From Epiperipatus broadwayi (taxonomy: Eukaryota; Onychophora; Udeonychophora; Euonychophora; Peripatidae): a stretch of 64,000 nt of DNA. Below the pieces are notes generated by a model, which searched no databases, was not told where the DNA came from, and saw only the letters and a list, made by a program, of their open reading frames with translations. Shown here piece after piece: positions 46,636-59,615 of this stretch. Position 1 is the stretch's first letter. Each line of letters opens with the position of its first letter. The position numbers were made by a program, and so were the translations under genes. Where the stretch lies: NCBI GenBank assembly GCA_028023455.1, contig JAQFVV010006274.1:5210001-5274000 (forward strand), in the 5' to 3' direction.

Positions 46636-46822
46636 TTATTTGTTGATTGATGGCTGGTTTCTCCCCATGGCAATAGACACTGTTGGACATAATGCTGTTT
46701 CTATATTAGCTGAAGTCTCCTTTCCATACTTCTCTGGATCTTCAGCCTGCATTCTGCCGGCTTGCAACAGTGAAGCAGATTGTGGCTTCTCTACTTTTCC
46801 ATGGACACAAGTAAACTGATAG
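46636..46822 (-). other. Candidate terminal exon (unknown protein)
   Basis: On the minus strand, a less AT-rich stretch follows a pyrimidine-rich CTTTCTAATTGTGCTATCAG, a reasonable splice acceptor. It codes FTCVHGKVEKPQSASLLQAG then RMQAEDPEKYGKETSANIE and ends at a TAA at 46636-46638. The peptide is hydrophilic and of normal composition, unlike the low-complexity frames around it. The plus strand over the same bases is also open (46595-46819), so openness alone proves little. I recognise no family. It could be a host 3' exon or a transposon fragment. Confidence 0.22.
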
Positions 46823-46829
46823 CACAATT

Positions 46830-47690
46830 AGAAAGATCAATGGAATATAATCTTTAGCAGTCAAAGTAGTTCAGCAATAGTCAATCAAAGTAAGTCAGCA
46901 CAACAAATTTTAACCACTTTATAGTTTCTGGAGTTGGCTTATCAGCAAAATTGGCTCCTTCACCTGTTGTATCAATCCATTAATCTATTAGTGGTAGATA
47001 GCTTCTGAATTGTATTTTGGATGTTTATTTATCCAATCATGACATTTAATTTTTTTTCTTTGGAAAGGATTACCAGACTAAATGCCATTTCCACTTTATA
47101 ATTATAAAATAATATTACTTTTAAAACAAACCTTATAATTAATCTCTCACTGTATACATTTATCTGTGCATATAAATTGTGTATATAGTTTTTATTTATT
47201 AAAATTATTGAAAATCTTTAGTTTTAAAATAAACTTCAAATTTTTAAATTACAGACATGAAGCATATATAAATATCACTTCAGTATCTTTTTTGAATGAT
47301 AAAATGAAAGATTGATTTAATAGTGACAGAAAAAAAAAGCTATAAATTGTAAAAAGGGACATTAAGAAGAAAGACTAGAATTTGAAGTCTATTTTGACTT
47401 AAAAACATGAAAACAGCCATAATAGTCTGATAATGAGACTCCTATTTCATTTTAATAGAGAGAAAAAAAGTTATTGAAGAAAAATAATATTATCCAGAGC
47501 ATATTTAATTGTCATGAAAATCTGATATTTTACTATTTATTTTTTTATTTAAAGAAATAAAGATACTGTCCTGTAAGTTTTGATTATTTTTATTTTTTGA
47601 TGAATAGACACAATAAATATATATGTAAATGTACTCAATTTATTATTAATAATTACAATCTTTTTTAAAATTTTATTTATGCTATAATCT
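46830..47690. other. AT-rich spacer
   Basis: Nothing that I can support as a gene or a repeat. Confidence 0.4.
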
Positions 47691-47694
47691 TTGA

Positions 47695-47935
47695 AATACA
47701 GGCACTTGTCATATATCTGGAGTTTAATTGTAAATATAGGGATTTGAACTCAGACTTTCAAACACTTTTCAACTATTCCCACTATCTCATGTCATTGATA
47801 CACATAATCACCAATTTATATATTTCGTGCTGAACCAGCACTCATCAGTTGGTCCAGATTATCATCTTTCACACACACATATATATATATATTGTGCCCT
47901 TTTCTATAAGTCAGAATCAGCTCATCACAGCAAAT
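47695..47935 (-). repeat. Dispersed tRNA-like repeat family, copy 1
   Basis: Read on the minus strand: GATGATAATCTGGACCAACT, GAGTGCTGGTTCAGCACG, then a tRNA-like part GAGATAGTGGGAATAGTTG ... CTGAGTTCAAATCCC (B-box-like) and CTCCAGATATATGACAAG. The same order of phrases recurs at 53080-53520 and 63525-64000. The A- and B-box-like words suggest a tRNA-derived SINE module inside a longer repeat. Confidence 0.65.
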
Positions 47936-47939
47936 TATT

Positions 47940-49600
47940 AAAAAAATTTAAATTTAGAATATGTTCTCTTGATGTGTTAGTTATATTGTGTTAATAATAT
48001 CCTAAAGATACAATTTGAAGCTAAATGAAATTACGTAATGCATAAATTTGATAAATCACTTAAGAACCGTTAAGTAAAGCTAAAAATATTAATTACATAT
48101 GGTTGCAAAAGCTGGCCATATGAAATAACGCAGCTTTAAAGTTTGTTTAAAAAGTTCAATTTTAATAGTCTAAAACTTATAGTTAAATAAAAGTTGTATT
48201 TATTTTATAAATTATATTTAATAATTATAATTAATATCATACATTTTAAAAGTAAGTTTTATGGTAGTGAAAGTTATATTTAATTCTATATTTTCCAAAT
48301 TATTCTTCCAAATTTTGTATCATTGTATTATTTTATTTAATACAACAGGTGTTGCAATTTATTATTTATTCCCAGACAGAAAATCGGATACAGTCTGTCT
48401 TAGTTATATTAGTCATGTGACTTGTATAATATATGGTTATACACACATGCTTGCTAGTATTTGGATTAATCAAGTTCAAAATATTTTAAAATTGCATTAT
48501 AGAATTGGATATAATTATTACCTATCACAAAAGCAAATATTAAATTAGTCATTATAAAATGTTTAAAATAATGTTATAAAAAAACCAAGACAGCTAATAA
48601 AAGTTAAATATTTTGTTTTAAAATAAAATAGATACATTGAATATTAAAAGTAGGATAAATTATTAAATATTATTTTTATAAATCATTTTAAATATTTAAT
48701 TAATTTAGTAAAGTAATAATTGATTTAAAATTAACATTTTAAATAATATTTTGAAATTATAAAACATCATGTTTTATTTTTTGAAATTTAATTGTGTAAG
48801 ACTGTAACAATATGTAAATTTGGTATCAAATGAAAAGTAAGAATCCACCAATAGGATGAAGTATTTTATAGGATATAAATACCATTGCACGGGGGTGTCA
48901 GGGGTAATCAAATGTGTCAGTGATCGGTATCAGTAGCTATCGAGGGGATAGTAATTTTAAATTTTTATTATTTTGGTCAATTTTTAGTGCTCTCGTACAA
49001 TTTATTTGCAAAACTAATAGGACATTTATTTAAAGTATTTGCAAAGAGAGTGTAAAATAAATATATTTTAATAACTTCATTTTAAATATGCATTGCTAAT
49101 TTTTAAAGTTCTTTTACCAGGAGTATTCATCAGAAACTTAATATAACTTCGCAGTAAAAATATGGAATTGCCGATAAATAAAATGTATTTAATGGAAATT
49201 TTAAAGATAAATATAATAATTGTGAATATAATATTAATAATACTAACCAAGAGGACTATTCCAGTGAGTAAATTATTATTATGGACATTGTACAGGAAGC
49301 TTAATAGAAAAGCTATTTGCCGATTAAAAGTGAAGTACGCATTATTTTATATAACAACAAGATAGTCTTGTCCAAGATTAATAAGTAATATGACAAGTAT
49401 ATTTTATAATAATTTATGGAAACAATGCTATAGAAATAAATGTTATATCCTTTTTGAAGGAACCATTACAAACATTTCAAGAAATTATCTTAAGTAAAGA
49501 ATAATGGAAATATTTACAAAAGCGTATGTTATAAAACCTGAGGTATATAGGGTTATACGCGTTTATAAAAATTGTTTAAAAAACTGAATTTTAAGACAAA
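47940..49600. other. AT-rich spacer
   Basis: No gene. A less AT-rich patch at about 48890-48960 (GCACGGGGGTGTCAGGGG) has no identity that I can give. Confidence 0.4.
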
Positions 49601-49613
49601 AATGAAACCGCTG

Positions 49614-49709
49614 TCTTGCATTGGTGGTCGAGAGGTCAGCGTGACTGCCTTGCACTTGCAGGTGGTTGCCCGGGTTGGCCGATGCTATGACACTTTAAAA
49701 AAAAAAAAG
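49614..49709 (+). mobile_element. Short tRNA-derived SINE with perfect 13-bp target duplication
   Basis: A 96-bp insert flanked by AATGAAACCGCTG at 49601-49613 and 49710-49722. It contains GGTGGTCGAGAGGTCAGCG (A-box-like, of Leu/Ser tRNA type), GCCCGGGTTGGCC in place of the B box, and GATGCTATGACACTTT followed by an A run. The family is shared with 8294-8385. The B box is shortened relative to GGTTCGAATCC in both copies, so promoter function of these copies is doubtful. Confidence 0.82.
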
Positions 49710-49722
49710 AATGAAACCGCTG

Positions 49723-52700
49723 AAAAATAGGTAATAGCAATAAATTTTTCTAAAGAAGAAACCTACAAAGAAAAGGAATACATGAGTAAATAAAAGTATG
49801 TGGAATTATGGAAATATTTTATATTGCGCAAAAAGTTTATCCCCATAGTTCGAGCTAAGCCAACAGGACATGATGCATCATTATGCCGATACGGAATATT
49901 CTAGAATAGAAGCTTTAAAGGATTATTTTTTTTATATTATGATTTTATTATGATTTTAATAATCTTCGTCTGGACTATAAAAAGCATAAACTATTATTCT
50001 ATAACTTTTCCAGGACGGATCGATGATTATTTTATTTAATCTTTCAAGATTTTTAAAAGACGTATTATTTTTTATTATTCATTTTTAAACTTCGCTCACC
50101 GCCAGAAACAGTTTTGTCCTGTTCGTCATCAAGCAAGAGAAGCTTAACAATGGGGGAGTTTTAAAATTGCTCTTGAGGAGAACATATTTTAAAAAAGAAA
50201 AAACTCTCGAGAAAGGAAATAAATATTTGAATTATGTAAAGAACATTCATCTCAGTTGAAGGTTTACGTAAATATGGTTTTTGACTTATTTATTATTCTT
50301 AAAATGTAATTATTTTTGGTTTATAAGAGTAGGAACATGAATATTAATTTATTGATAATATAATCTTATAGTAGAATAAAATTTAATAATTTAAATAAGA
50401 ACATTTAAATAAAAGTATGGATTGTATTTCATGTATGCAATGTTGTATCTAATTGATGGGAATGAAGACTGCAAAAGTGATGACAAGTCGATATCACTTG
50501 GTAATAGTTAATGAATATTGATATATTTTATGATGGTTTTTTTTTTGTTTTCTTTTTTGCAGATTGCCTATGAATTATAATGTATGGAAGTATAAATGTT
50601 GAATTATATGCAAACGCATTTCTACAACACTTTTAAATTATGAGATTAGGATTTATTTTGGGAATATGCATACTTTAATTTTATATTAATAATATAACAC
50701 AACATGATGATGAATATTTATATGATTCTTTTAAAAACTTCCATATTATTGGATGTTCAAAGTATTTATATGACTAGTTTATATGTGTTTAGAATATAGA
50801 ATAAGAAAGTAAAGCAGACTTTTCTTGTGGATTAATGAGATCACTCTAATTTTAATTGAATTTTGTTTATTACTTTGAATATATAAGTTAGTTATTTGTC
50901 GATGTAAGATTTGATAAATCTTTTAGGAAATAATGATAAGATAGTGACTTGGTTGTAATATTATGAACATGAACCCAAGAGATGATATTAAGGTAGGATG
51001 TAATAAGGGAATATGAATAGTATTTTGTAATCTTAATAGATATGCAATACAGTTAACAAAGCCCTGTAGGTGTATATTTATTTATGGGCAGTGTCTATTT
51101 TTAAGTATTGATGTTTCAATAAAGCTGAAGGAATAGCTTTGACATCATTGATAGTTGGAGGACATTAGACAGAATAGGTCATGCCTCTATTTCTTATAGA
51201 TACACTGTGCCATGGTATTTTTCTCTGATATGTGCTATGAGTTATACTCTAGTTTTTCTTCCCTAGGCCTACACATCTATTCACTATTTAGATTTCCAAA
51301 GTAACTACATCGCACAGTATGGTATATTTTAAAAGAAATAATAGATAATTTAGAGTTTAAGATATGCTATTGTCTGAATAAGATAAGTTCATTTAGTTGT
51401 GAGAAGTACAGTTTGTGCAAATTGGAATTGAAAATCCAATAGATCCAAAAGGAAAAAGAATCATAAAATATTTTTTTTTTTTTTAGATTTTTATTTTGGA
51501 AAATAAAATAAATTTCAGGAATAAAATGTGTAAAGCAAAGTTGCTTTTGAAATATTAAATAACTTTTAAATATTTTCATTTTTTAATGAGTACTGCATAT
51601 TTTTGAGATATAATGTTATAAAGTAAAATGATATAAACAATAAGCATAGGTACAATTTTATATTTATTAAATAATAGGGAATATATCAGTGATTACAATG
51701 ATATAGTATTAGAGTAATATTAAATTGGATGTATTATATTTAATAATCATAGTGTAGTGAACAACGATATCCACACAATCTAGTAATAAATTATCAGTAG
51801 ATATTTTATATGATTATCTTTTAACATTGCAAAAATGAAATTGTCTAGTGAAAAATATCCATGCTCGATTATTATTATTATTTGTATTTTCTGTACTATG
51901 TTTCAATAGATGTTTTTTAATATAAAAAAGAAGCATAGTTAAATAATAGTTAAAGATATAATATATTTTAAATAAATATAAATAAATGTGATTTTATTAT
52001 AAAATTGATCACAAAGGGATCAATAAAATTATATTGTTTTATTATTATTACTTTAAGTCAGAGTGAAGACTTAACTAGGTTCTAATAAAAAATGTATAAC
52101 AGTGCAAATTTAGGATGTTAAAATGTAAATATTCAAATAAATTGTTATTTTGTTTAGTGTTATAATAAAACTTTGTTAAATTTGTTTTTTCAAAAATTTG
52201 TGTGTTCTGATTATTTCTTTTTCCCATCACAATGCATCTAAAACACAGAGTCATTGAATCAAACATAATGTTTTTGCACAGAAATAAATAAAGAATTATT
52301 TTAAAAATTCAAATATTTTCTTGGTATTTATTTGTTTAAGTAATCACATTTTATATTATCTTATAGTCATAAATTAATTATCATAATAGTACATTGAATT
52401 ATATGCTATCAGTTGCCACACATATTTTTCAGATTACCAAATGCTACCACATATTTATTATGTTATTATATTAAGATAAAAGATTATATTATAGTATTTT
52501 ATTTATTTTATCATGGTAATAAAAGATTATAGTGAAGAGAAAAGATACATAAAATTAGTTCATCCAATGAAGAATTATTATTATATATTATTATTAGTTT
52601 AGGCATAGTAGAGTATGACATAAAAATCCCTTATCATGTTTTACTACAGTGATTTAAATTAACTTAGAATAGTTTTATGAACCTGAGATTTTATTAAGCT

Positions 52701-53079
52701 AAATTATTATAAATAAAAGATTAAGATTTAATTATTAGTTTAATCTTAATGAGTAGGATTTATTAAACTCGTAAGAATACTATAAGTTTATTATTTGAGA
52801 TAGTAATGGGGGGGTGTAGTGTTCTTATGCCATTGTGGTAGTATCCTGTGGGATATTGGCTCAATGTAATCTTTCTTGTCATCTGTATTTAACTTCCAAG
52901 TCTCATGATATAAATATTTATTTATTTTATAAACTGAACCTTTTCATTATTTTGCTAGTAGAATGTTTTAATATAATGCAGGATATTTTATTTATCAATT
53001 ATTTGCATTTAACTAAACGTAATCGGTAACTGAGCTAACCCATTTTATTTAATATTATATTGCCCAGAAGTGAGACTGC
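49723..53079. other. Long AT-rich region without identifiable genes
   Basis: About 3.3 kb without a supportable gene. At 52804-52815 a G run is followed by TGTAGTGTTC, which resembles a polypurine tract plus LTR start, but no matching end or partner is visible. The rest is homopolymer-rich. Confidence 0.4.
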
Positions 53080-53520
53080 AAACGGCATGTCAGTGTTCAG
53101 TTTATATTAAGATAAAGCTTCATACTTTAATGGAATCTATTCCAACTCTCAAGCCATCTATGCCACTGAAAATCTGATGATGGAAAGCTGAAATCCCATG
53201 CTGATGCCAATATTGTTGTTACGCCCATGTTGAACTCAAATCACTCTGACCCCTCATGTACAGGACTGTATCAATTTAAATACATAGAAGGGGGATGGAC
53301 AGGATGCAAGCTTAATGTGTAATATTTGAAATACAGGCACTCTTCATATACCTGGAGCTTAATTGTAAATATAGGGGATTTGAACTCAGACTCACAGATA
53401 CACATGTAGAAAAGATCAATAATCATCAATATATGTATGTTATGCTGAACCAGCACTCATCAGTTGGTCCAGATTATCATCTCACATATTGTGCCGGATA
53501 TTCAATCTTTTCTGATACAG
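53080..53520 (-). repeat. Dispersed tRNA-like repeat family, copy 2
   Basis: On the minus strand the order is GATGATAATCTGGACCAACT / GTGCTGGTTCAGCA, then the tRNA-like GAGTTCAAATCCCCTA and CTCCAGGTATATGAAGAG. After these comes a long tail with CACATTAAGCTTGCATCC, CTTCTATGTATTTAAA, GGGGTCAGAGTGATTTGAG and ATTAAAGTATGAAGC, ending near ATATAAACTGAACACTGA. The copy at 63525-64000 carries the same phrases but starts with the tail segment. Confidence 0.75.
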
Positions 53521-56500
53521 AGGACGTCACCAGATCACTACGTATCTGAAAAATTTATTTGCTGTGATCAGAATAGATGATGATGATGGTTTGCGCCGAC
53601 TAGACTCAGGGAGAAACAAGAGATCTTAAATTGTTTAGACAATTAAGTCAAAAGCACAAAGACAAACGTCAGCCAAATTAAGTTTAAACATATTCTAAAA
53701 TTTTATTAAGAGAAAATAAATTATGAAATATAATTTATTTATGACGCAATAAATAGGGTTAACTCAGGCGTGTACCAGAAATACGAAAGGCAAAGCTATG
53801 ACAGACCAACTGATCTAATAAACGAATTTTAAAGGGAGGAAGCAAATTTTATTCAGCAGAGGATTCACCCAAACATTGGTTCCCACTTTCAGATATTTAA
53901 ACAATACTCTCTTGAAACAGATCAAAGAAACCAGCGCCAACGAGCTTTTCGAGGTACAAAATTTGGTCAGACCCCAAATGTCCTTATGTCGGTATGAGCT
54001 GCACCTATTACTACATTTAAAATAACGGTGATTGATCCACCTCAAGAACAACCAAAAAATATGATTGAATGGAGTAAAACAATTAAAACTGGTGAATCCC
54101 AGCCAAAGGATTGGTGAAAATTACTCTAAAATTAATAATTAACGGTCTCAATAAGAGACAAGTAAATCATTAGAAAACCAGTTATGTCTGCCCCAGCAAT
54201 TAAAGAAAATGAATTACAAACAAATGCTGAGTACACGCTCTGATAAATCTAAAGTACACATAATAAATACAAAAATAAATCTATCGGAGAGTGCACATGA
54301 GAACGAAAATATTAAAAGTGGTAAACACTATCAGAACGAAAGTATTGCTTACCTGTAATTTAAAAAGGGGTAAATTTTATCTTCCTGCTGACGACTTATA
54401 AAATTACAAAGAAGAACAATTCTAATTTTCGCTTTTAGAGATATTAGAAACGAAATCTCCACCTGCGGAAAATTAGACGATAAAGTCGCCAGCCAAAAGA
54501 TTTTCTGAGGTTTGCGAAAATGTAAACACGGTGTTTACAAATTAATTATTGAATACTAAAATAATTACAGGTAAGCATATAAAAAGCACGCCTGCCAAAG
54601 CATTTATAAAAGTTTTAGGCATAAAAATATAAAACTCACTCGTCACTCTCCAATAAATAAAAATTGAAAGTAACTTGGAATCTTAAAACTAAGATTCCAA
54701 GACACACTACAAAATGCTAGAAAACACGGCAAATATTAAATATGAGGCTAAATAGGTTACTTAAGCTTATGAATACATATTTATGATTAGACTGAGCGGA
54801 GATTTAATGAGAATTAATTTACCCTGGGAAGAATAAAAAAGAAAAGTTACCTTTTGGTAAAACAATGTTCACATAGAGTGTGCACTATTATTAGTTTTCA
54901 GGTCATTGACAAAGGCAAGGTAGAGGCAGCGGTGTCTTGTTTATTTTAGGTGTTCAATGCAGGATTGAAGGAATGCTGGCAGGCATGGGTCCGTCTTCTG
55001 AGTTAAACTAGCACGACATATTGTTGGTTATCAAACATATAGCAGTATATTTTGACATCACGGAGAAAGCAAAATTGTTTTAGTAACTGCAAATTTTGCT
55101 TTTAAAGATTAAATGTTCAAACTGCTAATGGTACAAACGTTGAAGAGGTTATTAATCCGACTGAATATTGGAAATAAGAAGCTGAACAAATCAACTTGAC
55201 GAAGTGCTGACTTAATCTCTCTAGGTTAGAATAGAATAGACTAACTCATGAAATTTTTGGTATTATTTATACCTTCCTCGAATTCCCGCGAAAACTAGCC
55301 TTGTTGTTCAATTTCTACGCCTAAGGCAGGGCAAATATTAATCTCCAGCTCAATCTAATCTAAGAATTCTACCCAGGGATTATTGAAACTAAAACAATTA
55401 CATAAAAAATCAAATGTCCGCTTTTAGAATTAATCTACTATAATTAAAATAAAAGCAACAGGAATGTGATTAGCTAGCCAGCTTGTTTTTAAATCAAATT
55501 GATTTAAAGTAAAAACAAGCGGTATAAGAAAACTATTTTAAAATAAATCGATAAACATTAAAATGATCCGTTTTACATATGAACGCGTGTGTATTTTGAT
55601 ACACGTATTCTTTTTAAATAATAATAAAAATTTAAACATTAAATAAGATTTAACGAAAATTAAGTTTAGTGAAAATTAAAGAACTTAACTTTCTTTTTTG
55701 TAATATCACCATTGAATCGGAAATCAATCCGGTTCAATATATATTCTAACCTAAACTTTAGGAAAGTCGATTGAAAATAATACTGGAACCAAATAAGGAA
55801 TGCTGGTGTGTTTATCTAATAATAGTAATAATAAGATCATGTATACCCGGGTGCCAAATTGTAACTCGTAATGCCCACCAGAGATCATCATGCTATTACT
55901 ATAGGATACAGTGAAAAAAGTAATTAAAATGTCTTCAAAAAAAATATAATGTTGATACATACAATTTAATTTATTATAGTCTTAATTTTGAACTTAATCA
56001 CAATTATGTAAATACTCTCATGATAAGTTATTACTATTAACAAAATAATAGACAACTTTCTTCCACAACTTTATATAGATATATGATCTCCAATGGTAAT
56101 CACAAGAATGTTATGTAATAAAAGAAATGTTATAAATCCTTCGCATTTAAGCCAACTACTATTATTTTCATTCTCAGCATCTATTACTTTCAATAGTCAC
56201 AATGATAAAACATTAAATGTCTGTGTTAACGTCTTTTTTATACTTTCTTAACTAACAACTCTGAATCTTATTTCCTTAAACACACCTATAGGCCTACCAG
56301 AATGGAATATACTTTTTATTCCAACTAATTCCAGATTAATTATTATCAAAATAGCATTTTTCAATTTTTAGCATTTACACTATTTGACTTCCAAGCTAGC
56401 TCTCCTAAATTTAATAATCGAAGCACTCAAATTTTTCAAGGTCTTGATCTGCTTGTGAGGTACAATTATTAATTCATTACGATCCAATGGATATGATCCC

Positions 56501-58010
56501 ATAACTTGCTAAATGAAATTTAATGTGAGTTTACCAGTGGGAATCATATTAAATACCAAAAGCAGAAAGGATTTTATGTCTACTCTTAATATTTATTAGA
56601 TTGCAACGAACTCAATAACTAAGTTTAACATATCTGAATTGATTATTTTCTCTTAATTTTATGTTATTTCGTGTCATCTGTTTTCCAAAATTAACTAGTA
56701 CTTTTAAATCTATGACATTTTATGAGTCGGGTATCTTCTTGATCCACATGAAATGATCGTTTCCCCCCGACAGAAACCTTTCTTGGTTGATATTTTATAA
56801 AGGTGAATTATGGAAATCAACAAATATAAGACAATTCATAAATTTAAATGTGATCTAGTATTAACACATTGTATTCATACTATGTTTATAAAATTGGTTA
56901 TGGTAGTATATAGAATATACTTTTTATAAGGCGGTGTAAGGTTCTCGATATCCAAAATATTAAAACACAAGACACATATGTAAATTTATAACAATAACAA
57001 ATGTTCTATTATACTTAGATAATAAAAGAAACACACATATGTAGTATCACATCAATCTCAAATATTATATCCATCGTAAAATAAAAATTTAATTTCTTTA
57101 CAAATGAAAATTACATTAACTACGTTTTCAGATTAGCATGAAATCATTCTAATGTATACTATTTTAAGCATTATAAAAATAATAATAATAAATAATATAT
57201 ATATACTTTCATATTATTTAAATTTCAAAATTAAAACTTAATCATTGTTTGACCCATAGTTCGACTTAAATGTTAATGTGCTTAATCACGGAATTAGAAT
57301 TCTGCATTTAAATATAAATATGATTTTATCGTATAACTTTACCAACAGTCTATTCAATTTCTTGGTCCACTTCACTACAATAATGATAAATTTAACTACT
57401 CCAACAAGCAATAAAATATTTTATTTCCTATGTAAAGATAATATTATATCCAAATTTTCTGACCATTCATTAATTGTAAGTAATTGTTTGAAATACAAAA
57501 AAAAAAACACAATAGTTTTATTTCCATGCATATTAACTTCATTGTCATCCCCCTATGATAATGATCATTATGTTAGCAGTCTAGCGACTGTATGCTTCCG
57601 TATAGTCTAGTATGTTGCCACATCTTTACGTTTAATTTTTATCCTTCATAAATTTTGACTACGGATCGGCCAGCATATAAGTTAAAGCAACTCTCGTCAT
57701 CTCCACCATCAACCCATGTGATTATAACCCTAACCCTGCCATACCAATTTTTATACTACCTTGTAAAGACCATCCATACATTCTATATCTCTATGCAGCA
57801 CTTTACAACGCACACATTAGTGTCTTTGTAGGGGAAATTAAACAAATTATTAATAACCTTCAAATGTTAGCATAAACCAGGGATTGCCTTCTTCCTGAGG
57901 CTAAGCATTATGTGAGGAACTAGTCTCTGCACATCTACTTTTAATGCACATGCAAAACATTTTACCACAACTATGTAAAGAATTCCCTACTTAGATAATA
58001 TGTACAAATA
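53521..58010. other. Unassigned region, moderately complex
   Basis: About 4.5 kb with no recognisable gene. The first part (53530-55400) is less AT-rich than average. A stretch near 53880-53970 reads FRYLNNTLLKQIKETSANEL without being part of a long frame, and could be an eroded element. From 55900 on the sequence returns to plain AT-rich text. Confidence 0.35.
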
Positions 58011-58097
58011 GAGCTGGGATCAAATCCTCGATCTCCCAATACCTGCATACATAGTAATTAAAGGATGAGATAGCTATTCTCTATCTATCCCTTCGAG
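58011..58097 (-). mobile_element. tRNA-like SINE fragment
   Basis: On the minus strand, GAGAATAGCTATCTCATCC (A-box-like) is followed about 40 bases later by GAGGATTTGATCCCAGCTC, a good match to the B-box form GGTTCGANTCC. The region does not fold into a full tRNA by eye. It is best read as the head of a tRNA-derived SINE of a different family from 49.6 kb. Confidence 0.45.
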
Positions 58098-59417
58098 GTG
58101 GTACAGTAAGTCTATCTCAGCAATAATCAACATTTACAGCTTCACACATACATACAGGGTTTTCATAGTATTGATGCGAAATGATAAGTTTAATCGACCA
58201 TGAACAAAATCCATGAACTACATTAATTTTAAAATCAAGCACCCAGCAACACTCATCCAAGATTTATGATCAAAACAGATTGCATCTATTTGTTAAGGCA
58301 TAGCAACGACTATTCAATGAAATTTATAAATCTAACAATAAACATAATTTTGCTTTGAAAATTTTTTTTTCATATAACAAATATACAAGCTTTCATGCAT
58401 TCTCACTTTGATTATACAGTAACAATTTTTTTAAAAAACTTCAATAGTTTCTTATGGGTTCAAAATCTTTTTTTTTCTTTCTATAAATGTTAACTATTTA
58501 CTAAACAGACCAACAAATATATAAATAAAAAGGCAAAATAAAATATTACGCAGTGTCTCTTTGGGTTCCTTCAGAGCTAAATTTGAATATTTTGCAACAT
58601 TAATACCAATTTAACAGAAAAATATTCGCGTATTATACATAAACGCTATTTACCATTATTTACTCTTGGACCATGGCAAACACAGTATATTTATCTCACT
58701 TTAACAATTATAGAAGTACATACAATATTTTCATCCATGATGTAGTTACATTAATAATAAGTATTATCATATTTAATCACGATAATTCAAACCTGTTGAA
58801 AAATAGTCCTGTAGGTTATTTTCGTTTTTTTTTTTTTACACTTGTTCCCGGGTTCGAATCTGAATGCTTGGTTTACCATATTTAGTCCATAACTTTATTT
58901 TTCTACACTTAATTTTCTGAGTTTTTTTTTAGGAGAAAATAAAAAATTCAAACAAAACCAGTGTTTCAAATGCTATATTTCCACATATATTCTTAGGTTT
59001 GATTTCATAAGTGATGAAGAATTGCTAATTTATTTTCAGCAATTATTTACTGTACATTTGATAAGTGTCCCTAGCATATTCGAGTGATTCAAATAAACTA
59101 TATTGGCACATTAATTCTTACTGGTATCACAGTCAATAATAATAATAATGAATGTTTTGAATATATCTCCAATTAATAGAATTAAAGTTCAGTTATTCCT
59201 TGAAGTTTTAATTAAGCCACGAATAAAATATGTAGTATTAAATGTTTGTTCCTGAGATCTTTTAAACAAAATTTTAAAAGCCAAATACAAAGATTGAGGT
59301 ATAATGTACTAAACTTTTGTTACAACTGAACCTTGTCATCATTGATTTTGAAGGAGAGACTGGTACACCCATCTATATTTTTTTTAGCCCTTCATATTAA
59401 GTTATAACTATATCTTC
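58098..59417. other. AT-rich spacer with one B-box-like word
   Basis: No gene. CCCGGGTTCGAATCT at 58846-58860 is a B-box-like word after a T run, perhaps the relic of a SINE. No A box is visible at the expected distance. Confidence 0.35.
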
Positions 59418-59615
59418 TTAAGTTTTGCCAACTGTTATGTGAGACACAAAACGGCCAGAGCAGAGAATTAGCAGCCCCCGCAGCCCTTCATTTGAAATAG
59501 CTTTTATATCTCCTTGCGCTCCATGAGCACTGTGGGAGCTCTTTGAGTGCTTGTTGGATGATGTGTTGTTTTCTTTCTTTACTGTCGTAAAAAGTATAAG
59601 CACGACGTCAACCAA
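59418..59615 (-). other. Candidate exon or eroded coding piece (unknown protein)
   Basis: A 65-codon minus-strand frame of visibly higher GC than its surroundings, reading KHSKSSHSAHGAQGDIKAIS and NEGLRGLLILCSGRFVSHIT, with TAA at 59418-59420. The composition is normal for a protein, unlike nearby low-complexity frames. There is no clear splice site, homology or start context, so function is unknown. Confidence 0.2.

Noticed and set aside
52804-53030. G run followed by TGTAGTG, as a solo LTR
   Set aside because: No matching right end, no target duplication and no second copy in the window.
58846-58860. B-box-like CCCGGGTTCGAATCT as a tRNA gene
   Set aside because: No A box or cloverleaf around it; at most a SINE scrap.
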